The notes under the pieces were generated by a model that was given only the letters and a program-made list of their open reading frames with translations, was not told where the DNA came from and searched no databases. Below are positions 1-8,681 of a DNA stretch of 64,000 bases, piece after piece. Source of the DNA: Mageeibacillus indolicus UPII9-5 (GTDB taxonomy: Bacteria; Bacillota; Clostridia; Saccharofermentanales; Fastidiosipilaceae); contig NC_013895.2 in assembly GCF_000025225.2 (NCBI RefSeq), positions 1,426,001-1,490,000 of the forward strand. The letters are read 5' to 3'. The number at the start of each line of letters is the position of its first letter. Position 1 is the first letter of the stretch. The translations under genes and the position numbers were made by a program.

Positions 1-84
1 GCTAGGCAATATTCAGTAATACTCGGTAAGTACTCGTACGGACGACCGCCCCTTGGCAGAACTTCAAAAACTGGCAGAAAAGTC

Positions 85-113
85 TTGTTCCACCTGAAAG
101 CATGGTTTATTAT
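85..113 (+). promoter_or_regulatory. Predicted sigma-A-type promoter
   Basis: TTGTTC at 85-90 and TATTAT at 108-113 are separated by exactly 17 bp. This lies about 105 bp upstream of the acyl-CoA ligase start and is the best promoter match in the leader. Nothing else is recognisable in bases 1-219. Confidence 0.45.
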
Positions 114-219
114 TAAAGGGATGTTGGAAACATCAGATAACTCTCAGGAATAGGCTACGGCAAGCGGTTCTACCGTGTGCCTGCATTGTATCGTTGAATC
201 AAGGTATGTAGAGGTAAAT

Positions 220-1989
220 ATGAATAATCATTCCAATGTAATCGCGCCTTATGCGTCAACCGTTATTAAAGATTTGAAAGACATGCTAAACATCAGCCGT
301 AAGCAGTTTGCCGATCGAACGGCTTTCTTAACTAAGCCGGTCAAGGAACAGCCTTATGTTCCAGTTACTTATCGACAATATGCCGACGATGTCGATGCTT
401 TTGGGACCGCTTTGCTTAACGACCTGCACTTGGATGAAAATACGGCGACCGGTATCATCGGCGAATCCCGCTATGAATGGTATGTTTCCTACTTAGCAAT
501 CGTCAATGGTGCTTCTGTAGTAGTTCCACTGGATAAAGAATTACCGCCGCATGAACTCGCCAATTTGCTTTGCCGCAGTCATATTGATGCCTTGATAATT
601 TCGCCATCATACTTCCAAAAACTACATGACGCTTTACAAATAATCGCTGAGAAAAAGCTCGACGGATTGCGTCTAAAGCACATAATCAGCATGGGTGACG
701 CGGCCGAAGCGGCCATGTTCGCTCCTGCCCGGTATGATTTGCACACTTTTAACGCCCTGCTTGCTGCCGGTAAAACCGAACTTGCCAACGGAAACCGCTC
801 CTTTGTCGATTACGTTATCGACCCTAATCGGATGCGCATTTTGCTCTTCACTTCCGGCACTACAGCGGCCGCCAAGGCAGTAATGCACAGCCATGCTACC
901 GTAGCCACCAACCTAATGGCTATGTGCAAAATGGTGTATATAGCTAAGGAAGATGTGTTCTTCTCCGTCCTACCTCTACACCACACTTATGAATGTACTT
1001 GCGGCTTCCTCTGCCCCATTTACCGTGGCTCCTGCATCGCGCAATGCGAAGGTTTACGCTATATTCTGGCTAATCTGAAAGAAGCGCGTGCCACCGTAAT
1101 GTTGGTCGTGCCTTTGATTGCCGAAACCTTCTACAAAAAAATCAACAAGGGAATTCGGGTGAACAAAATGACTTTGGCTAAAGTTAATTTTGCCCTCACC
1201 GTAACCAAAGCCCTGCGCAAAGTTGGGGTGGACAAGCGGCGCGATTTCTTCAAGCCGATTTTGGATCAATTCGGTGGTGCCTTGCGCTTACTTATCATCG
1301 GAGGAGCAAAGGTGAAGCCGGAAATAATTGACGCGCTCAATGCTTTCGGCTTGCTGACTCTGCAAGGCTACGGGTTAACTGAATGTGCGCCAATCATCGC
1401 CCTTAACTGCGATAAAAATCCTAAATCCAGTTCGGCTGGTCAGGCTCTGCCGGGAGTTGAAATCGAAGTAGCTAACCCGGACGAAAATGGAATCGGCGAG
1501 TTCATTGCTCGCGGCAAAAATGTCATGCTCGGCTATTACAATGATCCAGCCGCCACCGCCGCCGCCATTGACAAAGACGGCTTCTTCCACACTGGCGACT
1601 TGGGCTACATCGACTCGGAAAATTTTGTCATCATCACCGGGCGCAAGAAGAACGTCATCGTCACTACAAACGGCAAAAACATTTATCCGGAAGAAATTGA
1701 AGGCCTGTTGGCCGACAGCCCGCTGATTCAGGAGGTAGTGGTCAGCGGCAGCCTTAATCAAAAGGGCGAAACGGTAATCACCGCCGAAATTTTCCCCGAC
1801 CTTGAAGAGGTTAAGGCGGCGTTAAATGTGGCCAAAGCTGAGATGCCGGATCAAGCGGCGATGCAACACTTATTGGAACAGACCGTGCATGAAATCAACC
1901 ACCGTCTGCCAACTTATAAAGCGGTGCGGCAAGTTGTTTTGCGCGATACGGAGTTTCCCAAAAACACGTCCAAAAAAATCAAGCGTTAA
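220..1989 (+). CDS. AMP-dependent acyl-CoA synthetase/ligase (long-chain fatty acid type)
   Basis: This is an ANL-superfamily adenylate-forming enzyme that should activate a fatty acid with ATP and join it to CoA. Visible motifs are the P-loop FTSGTTAAAK (around residues 210-219), the adenine-binding GYGLTE, the GDLGYID motif, the hinge GRKKNVIVTTNGKNIYPEE, and a C-terminal KKIKR carrying the expected catalytic lysine region. The length (589 aa) fits the FadD/FAA subgroup and there is no carrier-protein domain. I chose the ATG at 220 because GAGGT lies just upstream; an in-frame GTG at 175 would add 15 residues and has no ribosome binding site. It is monocistronic and convergent with the pyrophosphatase gene. 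The acyl substrate cannot be read from the sequence. Confidence 0.85.
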   Translation: MNNHSNVIAPYASTVIKDLKDMLNISRKQFADRTAFLTKPVKEQPYVPVTYRQYADDVDAFGTALLNDLHLDENTATGIIGESRYEWYVSYLAIVNGASVVVPLDKELPPHELANLLCRSHIDALIISPSYFQKLHDALQIIAEKKLDGLRLKHIISMGDAAEAAMFAPARYDLHTFNALLAAGKTELANGNRSFVDYVIDPNRMRILLFTSGTTAAAKAVMHSHATVATNLMAMCKMVYIAKEDVFFSVLPLHHTYECTCGFLCPIYRGSCIAQCEGLRYILANLKEARATVMLVVPLIAETFYKKINKGIRVNKMTLAKVNFALTVTKALRKVGVDKRRDFFKPILDQFGGALRLLIIGGAKVKPEIIDALNAFGLLTLQGYGLTECAPIIALNCDKNPKSSSAGQALPGVEIEVANPDENGIGEFIARGKNVMLGYYNDPAATAAAIDKDGFFHTGDLGYIDSENFVIITGRKKNVIVTTNGKNIYPEEIEGLLADSPLIQEVVVSGSLNQKGETVITAEIFPDLEEVKAALNVAKAEMPDQAAMQHLLEQTVHEINHRLPTYKAVRQVVLRDTEFPKNTSKKIKR

Positions 1990-2108
1990 CGCCAGTCGTT
2001 TCCGTGGAGGCGTTCACGACCGCTTGTTCGCTAGCGTTAGCGTTCGTCTCCTCGTTTCCGCGCATTGTAGCGTTAGGCGCTAGGCGTTAGCGTCCGTCGT
2101 CGTTCGCC
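1990..2108. repeat. Short degenerate repeat between convergent genes
   Basis: This 119-bp spacer is built of degenerate copies of GCGTTAGCGT, GCGTTAGGCG and CGTTCG words. It can form small hairpins such as CGCTA-GCGT-TAGCG near 2029-2042. It has no T-tract, so it is not a classical terminator, although it may help stop transcription from both sides. Confidence 0.4.
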
Positions 2109-3788
2109 TCAACTGTTCCAACTGCTTACATTGCGCAGGTAAAGCGAGAGCTGCGGCACAATCTGGTTTTTGCGCGATACGATTCCCTTTTGGAAACTAT
2201 GAGATTCACCGGGTAAATTCGGATAGATCTCCGCAATGTACTTAGCACCTTTGCCCACCGCATAAAAAGTTGAGCCATTGTCCCGCGCCGAAGTAAAGAC
2301 CATTAGCCACAAATCGGCTTTGGCGGCCTCCGCTTCCTTAGTCATCTGCGCCAGCAATTCGCTTTCAATCGCCTCAATCGTATTCAGGCGATACATGGTA
2401 AGCTGTGAAATAACCACCTTGCCGCCGGCAATATCAAATTCTTTAACATCTCCGTTCAACATACCATGCAAATCGGCCAATGCGTTCTTGGAACTCTGCG
2501 CAAAAATTTCCTTAGCCAAATCTTCCGTATCCAGACCGGTCAACTCTACCAGCCAAGCCGCCATATTGTGATCAGCTGCCGAGGTGGTTGGGGAACGGAA
2601 ATTCAGCGTATCGGCAATTATGGCCGCTAGCATAAGCGACGCTATTTCCTTATCTGGAACTATGTCCATTTCCCGGTACATTTTGGCAATAATCGTGGCC
2701 GTTGCGCCGACCGGCTCATTACGGAAGCTAATCGGACGATCAGAGGTTATATCGCCGACCCGATGATGATCGACAATTTCAAGGATTTCCGCTTTTTCAA
2801 TATTCGGGACAGCCTGTTTACGCTCATTGTGATCCACCAAAATAAAATGACGCTTGGGTGCCGTCAAAATGCGATAGCGCGAGGTCAGTCCCATAACTCG
2901 GTTTTCTGAATCCATGATCGGATAAGCTCGGAAACGCGATTTCAACATCTGGTCGCGTACGTCGTCAACAAATTCCTCTTCGCTGAAAACTACCAGATTA
3001 TCTTTGTCCATAACCATCGAAACCGGAATTGAATAATACAAATAACGAGACGTATTCATAGCCCCATGGCCTGACAAAATCACGCCGCATTTCTTTTCTC
3101 GTGCCGCCTCAAGAACCATGGGTGCCACCTGATTGGTCCAAACCAAAATAAGAATCGCCGCGCCCTTATTTATCGCTTCAATCTGAGCGTTGGTATCATT
3201 TCCCATGATAACAATACGATCAGCCAGATCATAATTGGCCAAGCGATTGGCAGAAATGGCAGTAATACTTACCTTGCCGTTGTGCCGCGTTTCAGCCGGA
3301 GCGTACAATAGCCGGCCTTCGATAGCCTTGGTTATATTTTCAATCGGCGTGCGGCTCAGCAAATCAATAGCTTTGGCCGTATCTCCCCATAAAATATCTC
3401 CGATTGTGGAGCTGGTAACCAGTCCCAGTAGCTTACGCTTGTCGTCCAAAACCGTAAAAACTTTATGATCATCATCAAAGGCTTCTATAACTTCGCGCAA
3501 AATCGTCGTCGGGGGGATCGCATTCGGGTCGTCAAGTTCCGTCTCATCCATCTGAGCCCGGGCATCTTGAATCAACAACGGTTCCGGTTGGTTGAATTTT
3601 TCCAATAAATGTTTGGTTTCAGGATTGACATCGCCGCAACGGCAGGCAACGGCATTCAGCCCGATTCTATTTTTCAGGTGGGCGTAAGCTATGGCAGACA
3701 AAATACTGTCTGTGTCCGGGTGACGATGTCCGACGATGAAAATGACTCCGCCGCTGACACCGGCCGCAGGGGTTTGATTAGTTAACAT
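2109..3788 (-). CDS. ppaC: Manganese-dependent (family II) inorganic pyrophosphatase with CBS and DRTGG domains
   Basis: DHH-superfamily phosphoesterase predicted to hydrolyse pyrophosphate in the cytoplasm. The N-terminus has the metal-binding HRHPDTDS motif, and further on come DHNE and the family signature VDHHRVGD. The catalytic DHH part is interrupted by two CBS domains flanking a DRTGG-like domain, as in the nucleotide-regulated clostridial subgroup. A DHHA2 domain closes the protein (about 559 aa). In the regulated family, AMP/ADP binding at the CBS pair inhibits and ApnA activates; the same is inferred here. The ATG at 3788 is used because the GGAGGT ribosome site overlaps an upstream in-frame ATG at 3800, which would otherwise seem to be the start. 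Confidence 0.9.
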   Translation of the reverse strand: MLTNQTPAAGVSGGVIFIVGHRHPDTDSILSAIAYAHLKNRIGLNAVACRCGDVNPETKHLLEKFNQPEPLLIQDARAQMDETELDDPNAIPPTTILREVIEAFDDDHKVFTVLDDKRKLLGLVTSSTIGDILWGDTAKAIDLLSRTPIENITKAIEGRLLYAPAETRHNGKVSITAISANRLANYDLADRIVIMGNDTNAQIEAINKGAAILILVWTNQVAPMVLEAAREKKCGVILSGHGAMNTSRYLYYSIPVSMVMDKDNLVVFSEEEFVDDVRDQMLKSRFRAYPIMDSENRVMGLTSRYRILTAPKRHFILVDHNERKQAVPNIEKAEILEIVDHHRVGDITSDRPISFRNEPVGATATIIAKMYREMDIVPDKEIASLMLAAIIADTLNFRSPTTSAADHNMAAWLVELTGLDTEDLAKEIFAQSSKNALADLHGMLNGDVKEFDIAGGKVVISQLTMYRLNTIEAIESELLAQMTKEAEAAKADLWLMVFTSARDNGSTFYAVGKGAKYIAEIYPNLPGESHSFQKGIVSRKNQIVPQLSLYLRNVSSWNS

Positions 3789-3944
3789 CACAACCTCCAT
3801 TGAAATTGAGTAAAATATTTATTTTCATACGCTTGGCACATTCGGTCGATAAATCGAGTTGTAAATTAAGGTGCTAAAGGTGTACGGTGTGTTTAATTTT
3901 AGCATTGTAGGTAATTCGTGTAAATCAGTTAAAAGAATGTCAAG

Positions 3945-5294
3945 CTACGCAAAACGCAATGAAATAAGCATCAAAATAAACTGTGCCTCCGCTGTGGGAA
4001 AGTGAGCTTTGTCAGTTATCATACTTAGCTCATAGTTTTTGCCATTGCTTACAAAATACACACGACGCATGGCACCAGCTTTTTTGTCTTTATCGAGTTG
4101 CAGATCTATAAAGCTGTAAGTTCTACCATTGATTTCTAGCTTCTCGGGCGGAGAAACAATCATTTTGCTCCGACCATTTTTGCCGGCCTCACTTGCCTGC
4201 ATAAAAATCTGATTTAGTTTCGTTTCGATTGCCGCCATATCACTATAGTGTGAATTTTTTTCCAGGGTAATTATTCCGGCCGCCATGTTGCTTAAACCGA
4301 CGATTCTGGTAAGCGTATCCGGCTCTGGTTCGGTAAATAAATTCGGCACCAACTTTATCTCTTTGTTTCGCCCCGCTGGCAAATTTGCTGATGTGTTTTT
4401 TTCTACTTCGGGCGATACTTTTTTATCGTTCTGTCTTTCCTGCTGCGCCGTGGACTTATCTTCTGTGAAAAGTTGCCAATCGCTCATTCTAAAAAAGCTT
4501 GCTTCCCCACTCGGTGATTTTACCAATTGTGCTCCGTAACGTCGCGAACCAAATTCCGCCGTTCCGACCAATTGTAACAGCATCTGTCGTACTTGCCCGT
4601 CCCCATTGATCGCCGGAGTGAAAGCGGAAAAAACCATGACGCCTCCGGACGCGGCATTTGTCACCATTACTGTATGAATACGGCCATCCGAGGTCAACGC
4701 TTGGGCCTGAACTAATGGTCTTTCGCCATACTGCAAGGTTTCCGCCTGCAGATTGCCCTTGTATGTATATTTGTCCGTTTGTTTGAACAATGGTAAGTCA
4801 GCAAAATTTTTCACCAAATCTGTCACATCAAAAATAGGATTATTTTTAATCGCCGCGACATGGGTGATATTGATGGTTGTTCCGTCTTGCAAACGCAAAG
4901 ACAAGCCTTCGGAAGAATCGGCAATCACCTCGGCCTTGCCCGGCAAATTCAGTTTAAGGCCCCAGTTTTTATCGGTATAAACGCCCTCAATCGCCCGTGG
5001 GACATCTTGATTCGCCGCTTTAGCTGCATTGGACGTGGTTGGCGCATCTCCTGCCACATCAGCACGGCCTTGGCGTGCAGTTTCCTCCCCAAACGGATCA
5101 GCCAGATCCGTTGTTTTCGGTCCGGTAGGAAAGCCTGTTTCAGTGCGCCGATCCGTTGGTTGCCGACCGACGTATCTCCCTAAACAAAAAACACATATCA
5201 GTAAAACAACTGCGCCGAAAATCGCAGCACTTTTTTGACATTTTTTACGTTTTTCCGGCGAAATTCTCAACCAAAACGGGCATTTTAAACACAT
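3945..5294 (-). CDS. Membrane-anchored hypothetical protein
   Basis: A protein of about 449 aa with a short basic N-terminus and one hydrophobic segment (AAIFGAVVLLICVFCLG, roughly residues 23-39), then a long hydrophilic part expected outside the cell. Residues 45-95 are low-complexity linker. The remainder contains two stretches resembling small alpha/beta surface domains (around GVYTDKNWGLKLNLPG and near the C-terminus). The N-terminus has three cysteines (CLKC and KKC) before the membrane segment. I recognise no family. The start at 5294 has AGGAG seven bases upstream; an in-frame ATG at 5318 precedes that site. The next gene, divergent, encodes a lipoprotein with a loosely similar C-terminal pattern, so the two may act in the same envelope process. 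Confidence 0.6.
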   Translation of the reverse strand: MCLKCPFWLRISPEKRKKCQKSAAIFGAVVLLICVFCLGRYVGRQPTDRRTETGFPTGPKTTDLADPFGEETARQGRADVAGDAPTTSNAAKAANQDVPRAIEGVYTDKNWGLKLNLPGKAEVIADSSEGLSLRLQDGTTINITHVAAIKNNPIFDVTDLVKNFADLPLFKQTDKYTYKGNLQAETLQYGERPLVQAQALTSDGRIHTVMVTNAASGGVMVFSAFTPAINGDGQVRQMLLQLVGTAEFGSRRYGAQLVKSPSGEASFFRMSDWQLFTEDKSTAQQERQNDKKVSPEVEKNTSANLPAGRNKEIKLVPNLFTEPEPDTLTRIVGLSNMAAGIITLEKNSHYSDMAAIETKLNQIFMQASEAGKNGRSKMIVSPPEKLEINGRTYSFIDLQLDKDKKAGAMRRVYFVSNGKNYELSMITDKAHFPTAEAQFILMLISLRFA

Positions 5295-5342
5295 TTTACT
5301 TCTCCTAAGAAATGACATTACATAAGCTGTTATTTTTGGTGT

Positions 5343-5372
5343 ATAATACCATCATTGGCACTCCGAGGGCAA
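5343..5372 (-). promoter_or_regulatory. Predicted promoter of the membrane-anchored hypothetical gene
   Basis: On the minus strand TTGCCC (5367-5372) and TATTAT (5343-5348) are separated by 18 bp, about 50 bp upstream of the start at 5294. Confidence 0.35.
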
Positions 5373-5497
5373 TTATAAGCTGACGCCTTTTGTTGCCCGA
5401 TTTGTCAGTGTTTTAAGTATAACGATAATATTGGGCTTGTGCTGCTTTATTTGGCAACGCTGACGTATATATTTTGAAAACATTTAAGGAGAAAACA

Positions 5498-6172
5498 ATG
5501 AAAAAAATCTGTAAAAAATTAACATCTACTTTACTGACATTAGGGATCATTTCTACTGTTACTTTCACTGCCGCCTGTGGCAAAACGGAAAGCACCGCCA
5601 ACACTGCCGCAACGGCTGTGGCAACCACAGATGAAGTTGCCGCCACAACCCCGTCTTCAACGGAAAAAAATCCCGATTTTACTTTGACTGCTGGTGAACT
5701 TACGATGAACTTGTCCGGAGATTCATGGGTCAAAGCCCCTGACAATCCGAACGCGGCCTACTATCGCATCAACAACGACATCAATGTTGCTTATGCCGAA
5801 TTCAATGCCCAAAAGTTCAAAACTGAGGGCTTTATGATGAAGGAATATGACAGTGATCCCAACCAATTCTACAAACAGGTTGAATCGTCCATTTTCCCGG
5901 CCAATCCGCCTACCGACAAAAAGACAGCGTATTTTTCCAAGAACGGCGAGCCCGAAAACATCACCATTCAGGGGCATCCGGCTCACGTTTATCCGATTAT
6001 CCTGCACAACCCCGGTCAGGATCTAACAGCTAATGTACTGGTTTTCATAAACGGTTCTCACATTCACACAACAACGATTGTTGCCATGCCCGGTAATGAA
6101 AAGTCCATCGCCGACTACAAGATTGCTGTGGTCAATCTGCTGAATGCCGCTACGGTTGCTGCAGCTAAATAA
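5498..6172 (+). CDS. Putative exported lipoprotein of unknown function
   Basis: A 224-aa protein with a typical lipoprotein signal: basic MKKICKK, a hydrophobic stretch, and a lipobox ending TAAC at about residue 26, so it should be lipid-anchored outside the membrane. A threonine/alanine-rich linker follows, then a globular domain of about 170 residues that I cannot assign to a named family. The start is the ATG at 5498, preceded by AAGGAG; the upstream TTG at 5474 lies before the ribosome site. It is monocistronic, with a clear terminator about 90 bp downstream. Confidence 0.65.
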   Translation: MKKICKKLTSTLLTLGIISTVTFTAACGKTESTANTAATAVATTDEVAATTPSSTEKNPDFTLTAGELTMNLSGDSWVKAPDNPNAAYYRINNDINVAYAEFNAQKFKTEGFMMKEYDSDPNQFYKQVESSIFPANPPTDKKTAYFSKNGEPENITIQGHPAHVYPIILHNPGQDLTANVLVFINGSHIHTTTIVAMPGNEKSIADYKIAVVNLLNAATVAAAK

Positions 6173-6261
6173 TTTGGCTTCGGCTCACCGCTGGTTGATT
6201 CTCGGGTCACCGCTATCCAATCTTGGATTAGTCATTACCTGATAAGTTTCGTAAAAGAATT

Positions 6262-6301
6262 AAATCACCGTCGCCAGTTCAAGGCTTGCGGTGATTTTTT
6301 T
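6262..6301 (+). terminator. Rho-independent terminator of the lipoprotein gene
   Basis: AAATCACCG pairs with CGGTGATTT, with a further GCC/GGC inner stem, followed by a run of six to seven T residues. It lies between the lipoprotein gene and the convergent transporter gene. On the other strand the T-tract is interrupted, so it may work weakly in both directions. Confidence 0.8.
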
Positions 6302-6366
6302 GTCTGTCTGTGTTTCATGACCAGCTACCGAGAAGAAATGCGATAGATGCGCCTCCCTCGATTCGG

Positions 6367-7890
6367 TTAAAAGATCAATTCAGCCAATGGGTATCCGACA
6401 ACCGCCAGCAGACCTACCATCATTGCCCCTGCCGCCAAACCGCTGACCAGCATCTGCCCCGTTGTTACATAACCGGTACCAATTGCTAGAGCAACATTAG
6501 GATGAGCTGACGGGGCGGCAAAGCTGCATGACGCCAAAAACCCGATAAAACAGGCGACGATTGCCGGATTAAGCCGCCCACCTGCGGCCGCCAATGGGAG
6601 CGCAACCGTTGTAACTAAGCTGACCGTAACAATATTAGACGAAAAATTAGTCTGCAAAGTAGCCCAAACAGCAATGATGAGTAACAGCACCGGGGCACTT
6701 ACTTCAGCCGTGACCTTCGCCAACAGCTGATGCAAAAAATTATTAAGCCCCAAAGTACGCTCAGTTAAAGCCATCCCCATCGCCAAAGTCGCCGCACACA
6801 TCAGAATACTTCCCCAAGCAATGCCCTGAGCGGTGGTTTCTTTAAATTTGATCAACGGTCGTTCCGTTGAACCAAGCAAAAACAGCAACACCGCTCCTAA
6901 AAGCGGCGGCCAAGCCGTTCCAAGTTGTTTCAGCCATTTTCCCATACCCTCGGTTTGCGCTGGTAGGAAACTCGGCAACAGCCACAATACGACGACTAAA
7001 ATAAAAACGAACAAAATCTTTATTTCCCGACCTTGCGGCTGCCATTTTTCCACATGTTTCGGCCAATTATCAGCTTGCAGAACCGCACTGAGCGCAGGCA
7101 TTTCACGTCTTGCCCAAATAATCAGAGAGGTAACGATAATTGCCGCTCCTGCCAATCCGACAGGCAGCATGACTGCCATATATTGACCATAACCGATAAC
7201 CTTTTTAAAAACGTTTTGATAATAATCCATAGCTAAAATCGCAAACACATGCGAAATAGGGGTCATTCCCGAAGACAGAGCGCAAAGGAACGTCTGTCCA
7301 ATCATCAAAGCCGCGGCCGAACGTGAACCTCGCTCCAACTTGAGTAAAGCGCAAGTTTCATGATGTAACGGCAAAAAAAGAATGAACAGTATTGTCGGTG
7401 ACAAAAAAAGCCCGAGCAGCAGCACCGCGGCAAAATAGAGGCACATAAAGCGTCGCCCTCCGCTTGCTGCCAAACGATTACGAATGAACAGCAAAGCCAC
7501 CTGTTTTACTACACCGGTCGTCGTCAAAGCATAAGTGCAAGTAAAGGTAAAAATAAGGAACGCTACCGTGCCGCTCCCCAGTGAAGCTGCTAAGACCTTA
7601 TTCATACCGAGTTCCGGAATCATAGCTAAGCCCAGAAGCAGCAGCAAACTCGGCCAATCTATGGCGGTAGTGAACCATAGTACAAGTGTGCCGGCGAAAA
7701 TGCCGAGCACAGCCGCTCCGGAGCGTGACAACACGCTCGGCAAAGGCAGGCTTAAAGCCAAAACAAGCGGTAGTGCCGCCCAGAATAACACCCAAGGATA
7801 GCCGATAAGCAAATCCTTGCAACTGCGCCGTCGGTGCCAATGCCGGCTTTGGACAGATATGAAGTTTTCATTTTTCATCGGAGAACTCAT
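6367..7890 (-). CDS. SLC13/DASS-family anion symporter
   Basis: A polytopic membrane protein (507 aa, about 11-13 hydrophobic segments) of the divalent anion:sodium symporter type, which imports dicarboxylates, citrate, sulfate or related anions. Family features are the two repeated halves and the conserved hairpin regions, here TNFSSNIVTVSLVTTVALP and SAHPNVALAIG near the C-terminus, where the substrate/sodium sites lie in homologues. The start at 7890 has AAGGA eight bases upstream. The substrate is uncertain. Proximity to fumarase makes a dicarboxylate tempting, but the two genes are not in one operon. Confidence 0.75.
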   Translation of the reverse strand: MSSPMKNENFISVQSRHWHRRRSCKDLLIGYPWVLFWAALPLVLALSLPLPSVLSRSGAAVLGIFAGTLVLWFTTAIDWPSLLLLLGLAMIPELGMNKVLAASLGSGTVAFLIFTFTCTYALTTTGVVKQVALLFIRNRLAASGGRRFMCLYFAAVLLLGLFLSPTILFILFLPLHHETCALLKLERGSRSAAALMIGQTFLCALSSGMTPISHVFAILAMDYYQNVFKKVIGYGQYMAVMLPVGLAGAAIIVTSLIIWARREMPALSAVLQADNWPKHVEKWQPQGREIKILFVFILVVVLWLLPSFLPAQTEGMGKWLKQLGTAWPPLLGAVLLFLLGSTERPLIKFKETTAQGIAWGSILMCAATLAMGMALTERTLGLNNFLHQLLAKVTAEVSAPVLLLIIAVWATLQTNFSSNIVTVSLVTTVALPLAAAGGRLNPAIVACFIGFLASCSFAAPSAHPNVALAIGTGYVTTGQMLVSGLAAGAMMVGLLAVVGYPLAELIF

Positions 7891-7920
7891 TCGGCGGATC
7901 CTTTTCAGCTGAGTTAAGTT

Positions 7921-8574
7921 CTATATATGAGCTGCGTGACGGGCTGTTGGCTTTTTTACTACGGTAGCGTCGGTATCGCCAGTTACGCTAAGGGTACCCG
8001 TAACTCCTGAAACGGCAGCATCCGCATTGATTTTGTTTGTAGCGGGATTTGCCTCGTCAAGGCGTCTATTTCTGTCACTGATCCCAGCAACTGCACCACC
8101 CGATACAAGACCGGATATGGTGTCCGTATGAATATAATCGGTTATGTTAGGATTATCAATTTCAGCAATTCGTTGCCGCATAAATGCGACGTCACGCCGC
8201 GCCGCAAATACGCTTTGCCGCCAGCTTCTTAATTCATCGTCTTCCGGTAAGGCATCGGACAAGTCAATTCGTTCACCCAACTGGCGGTACATCTCATCGA
8301 TCCAGCGTTTTTTGTCGGTTATCGCCGACTGCAGCCGAGCCACTTCCAATGTTTTGTGGAGCCAGCCATCAGGCGCAAAAAAATGCAGACGTTTAAAAAA
8401 TCTTTGCAGTCGGTTGGGCGATTTCGTCGCAACGGGCTTGGCAGTAGGCGTTTGATCCGTGCCGACAGGAAGCCCTACTTTTTTCTTATCTTGTTGTTCA
8501 ATTTGACTCATCGCGGCACACGCCCTTTCATTACAATCATAGTGACTTGCACATAACTGTTTTAATTCTACCAC
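7921..8574 (-). CDS. Hypothetical protein, cysteine-rich N-terminus
   Basis: I do not recognise this protein (about 218 aa). It has three cysteines near the N-terminus (LCASHYDCNERAC), a basic central region (NRLQRFFKRLHFF), a predicted helical stretch of about 70 residues, and a low-complexity Thr/Val/Ala tail. No signal peptide or membrane segment is evident. The GTG at 8574 is preferred because GGAGAGG lies about ten bases upstream. The longer reading frame to a TTG at 8655 lacks a ribosome site and would cover the fumarase promoter. It lies 30 bp downstream of nothing but the transporter it precedes, on the same strand, so the two may be cotranscribed. Confidence 0.5.
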   Translation of the reverse strand: MVELKQLCASHYDCNERACAAMSQIEQQDKKKVGLPVGTDQTPTAKPVATKSPNRLQRFFKRLHFFAPDGWLHKTLEVARLQSAITDKKRWIDEMYRQLGERIDLSDALPEDDELRSWRQSVFAARRDVAFMRQRIAEIDNPNITDYIHTDTISGLVSGGAVAGISDRNRRLDEANPATNKINADAAVSGVTGTLSVTGDTDATVVKKPTARHAAHI

Positions 8575-8623
8575 ATTTACCCGCCCTCTCCGCAAGGTGG
8601 ACTGCCACTCGTCAGGATGAAAT

Positions 8624-8652
8624 TTGAACCACCCAGTTTTTCCGTTTATAAT
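8624..8652 (+). promoter_or_regulatory. Strong predicted promoter of fumC
   Basis: TTGAAC (8624-8629) and a perfect TATAAT (8647-8652) are spaced by 17 bp, 30 bp upstream of the fumC start codon. This gives a very short leader containing the GGAGGTG ribosome site at 8670-8676. Confidence 0.75.
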
Positions 8653-8681
8653 CAAAGAAAAAATCTTGTGGAGGTGTTGTC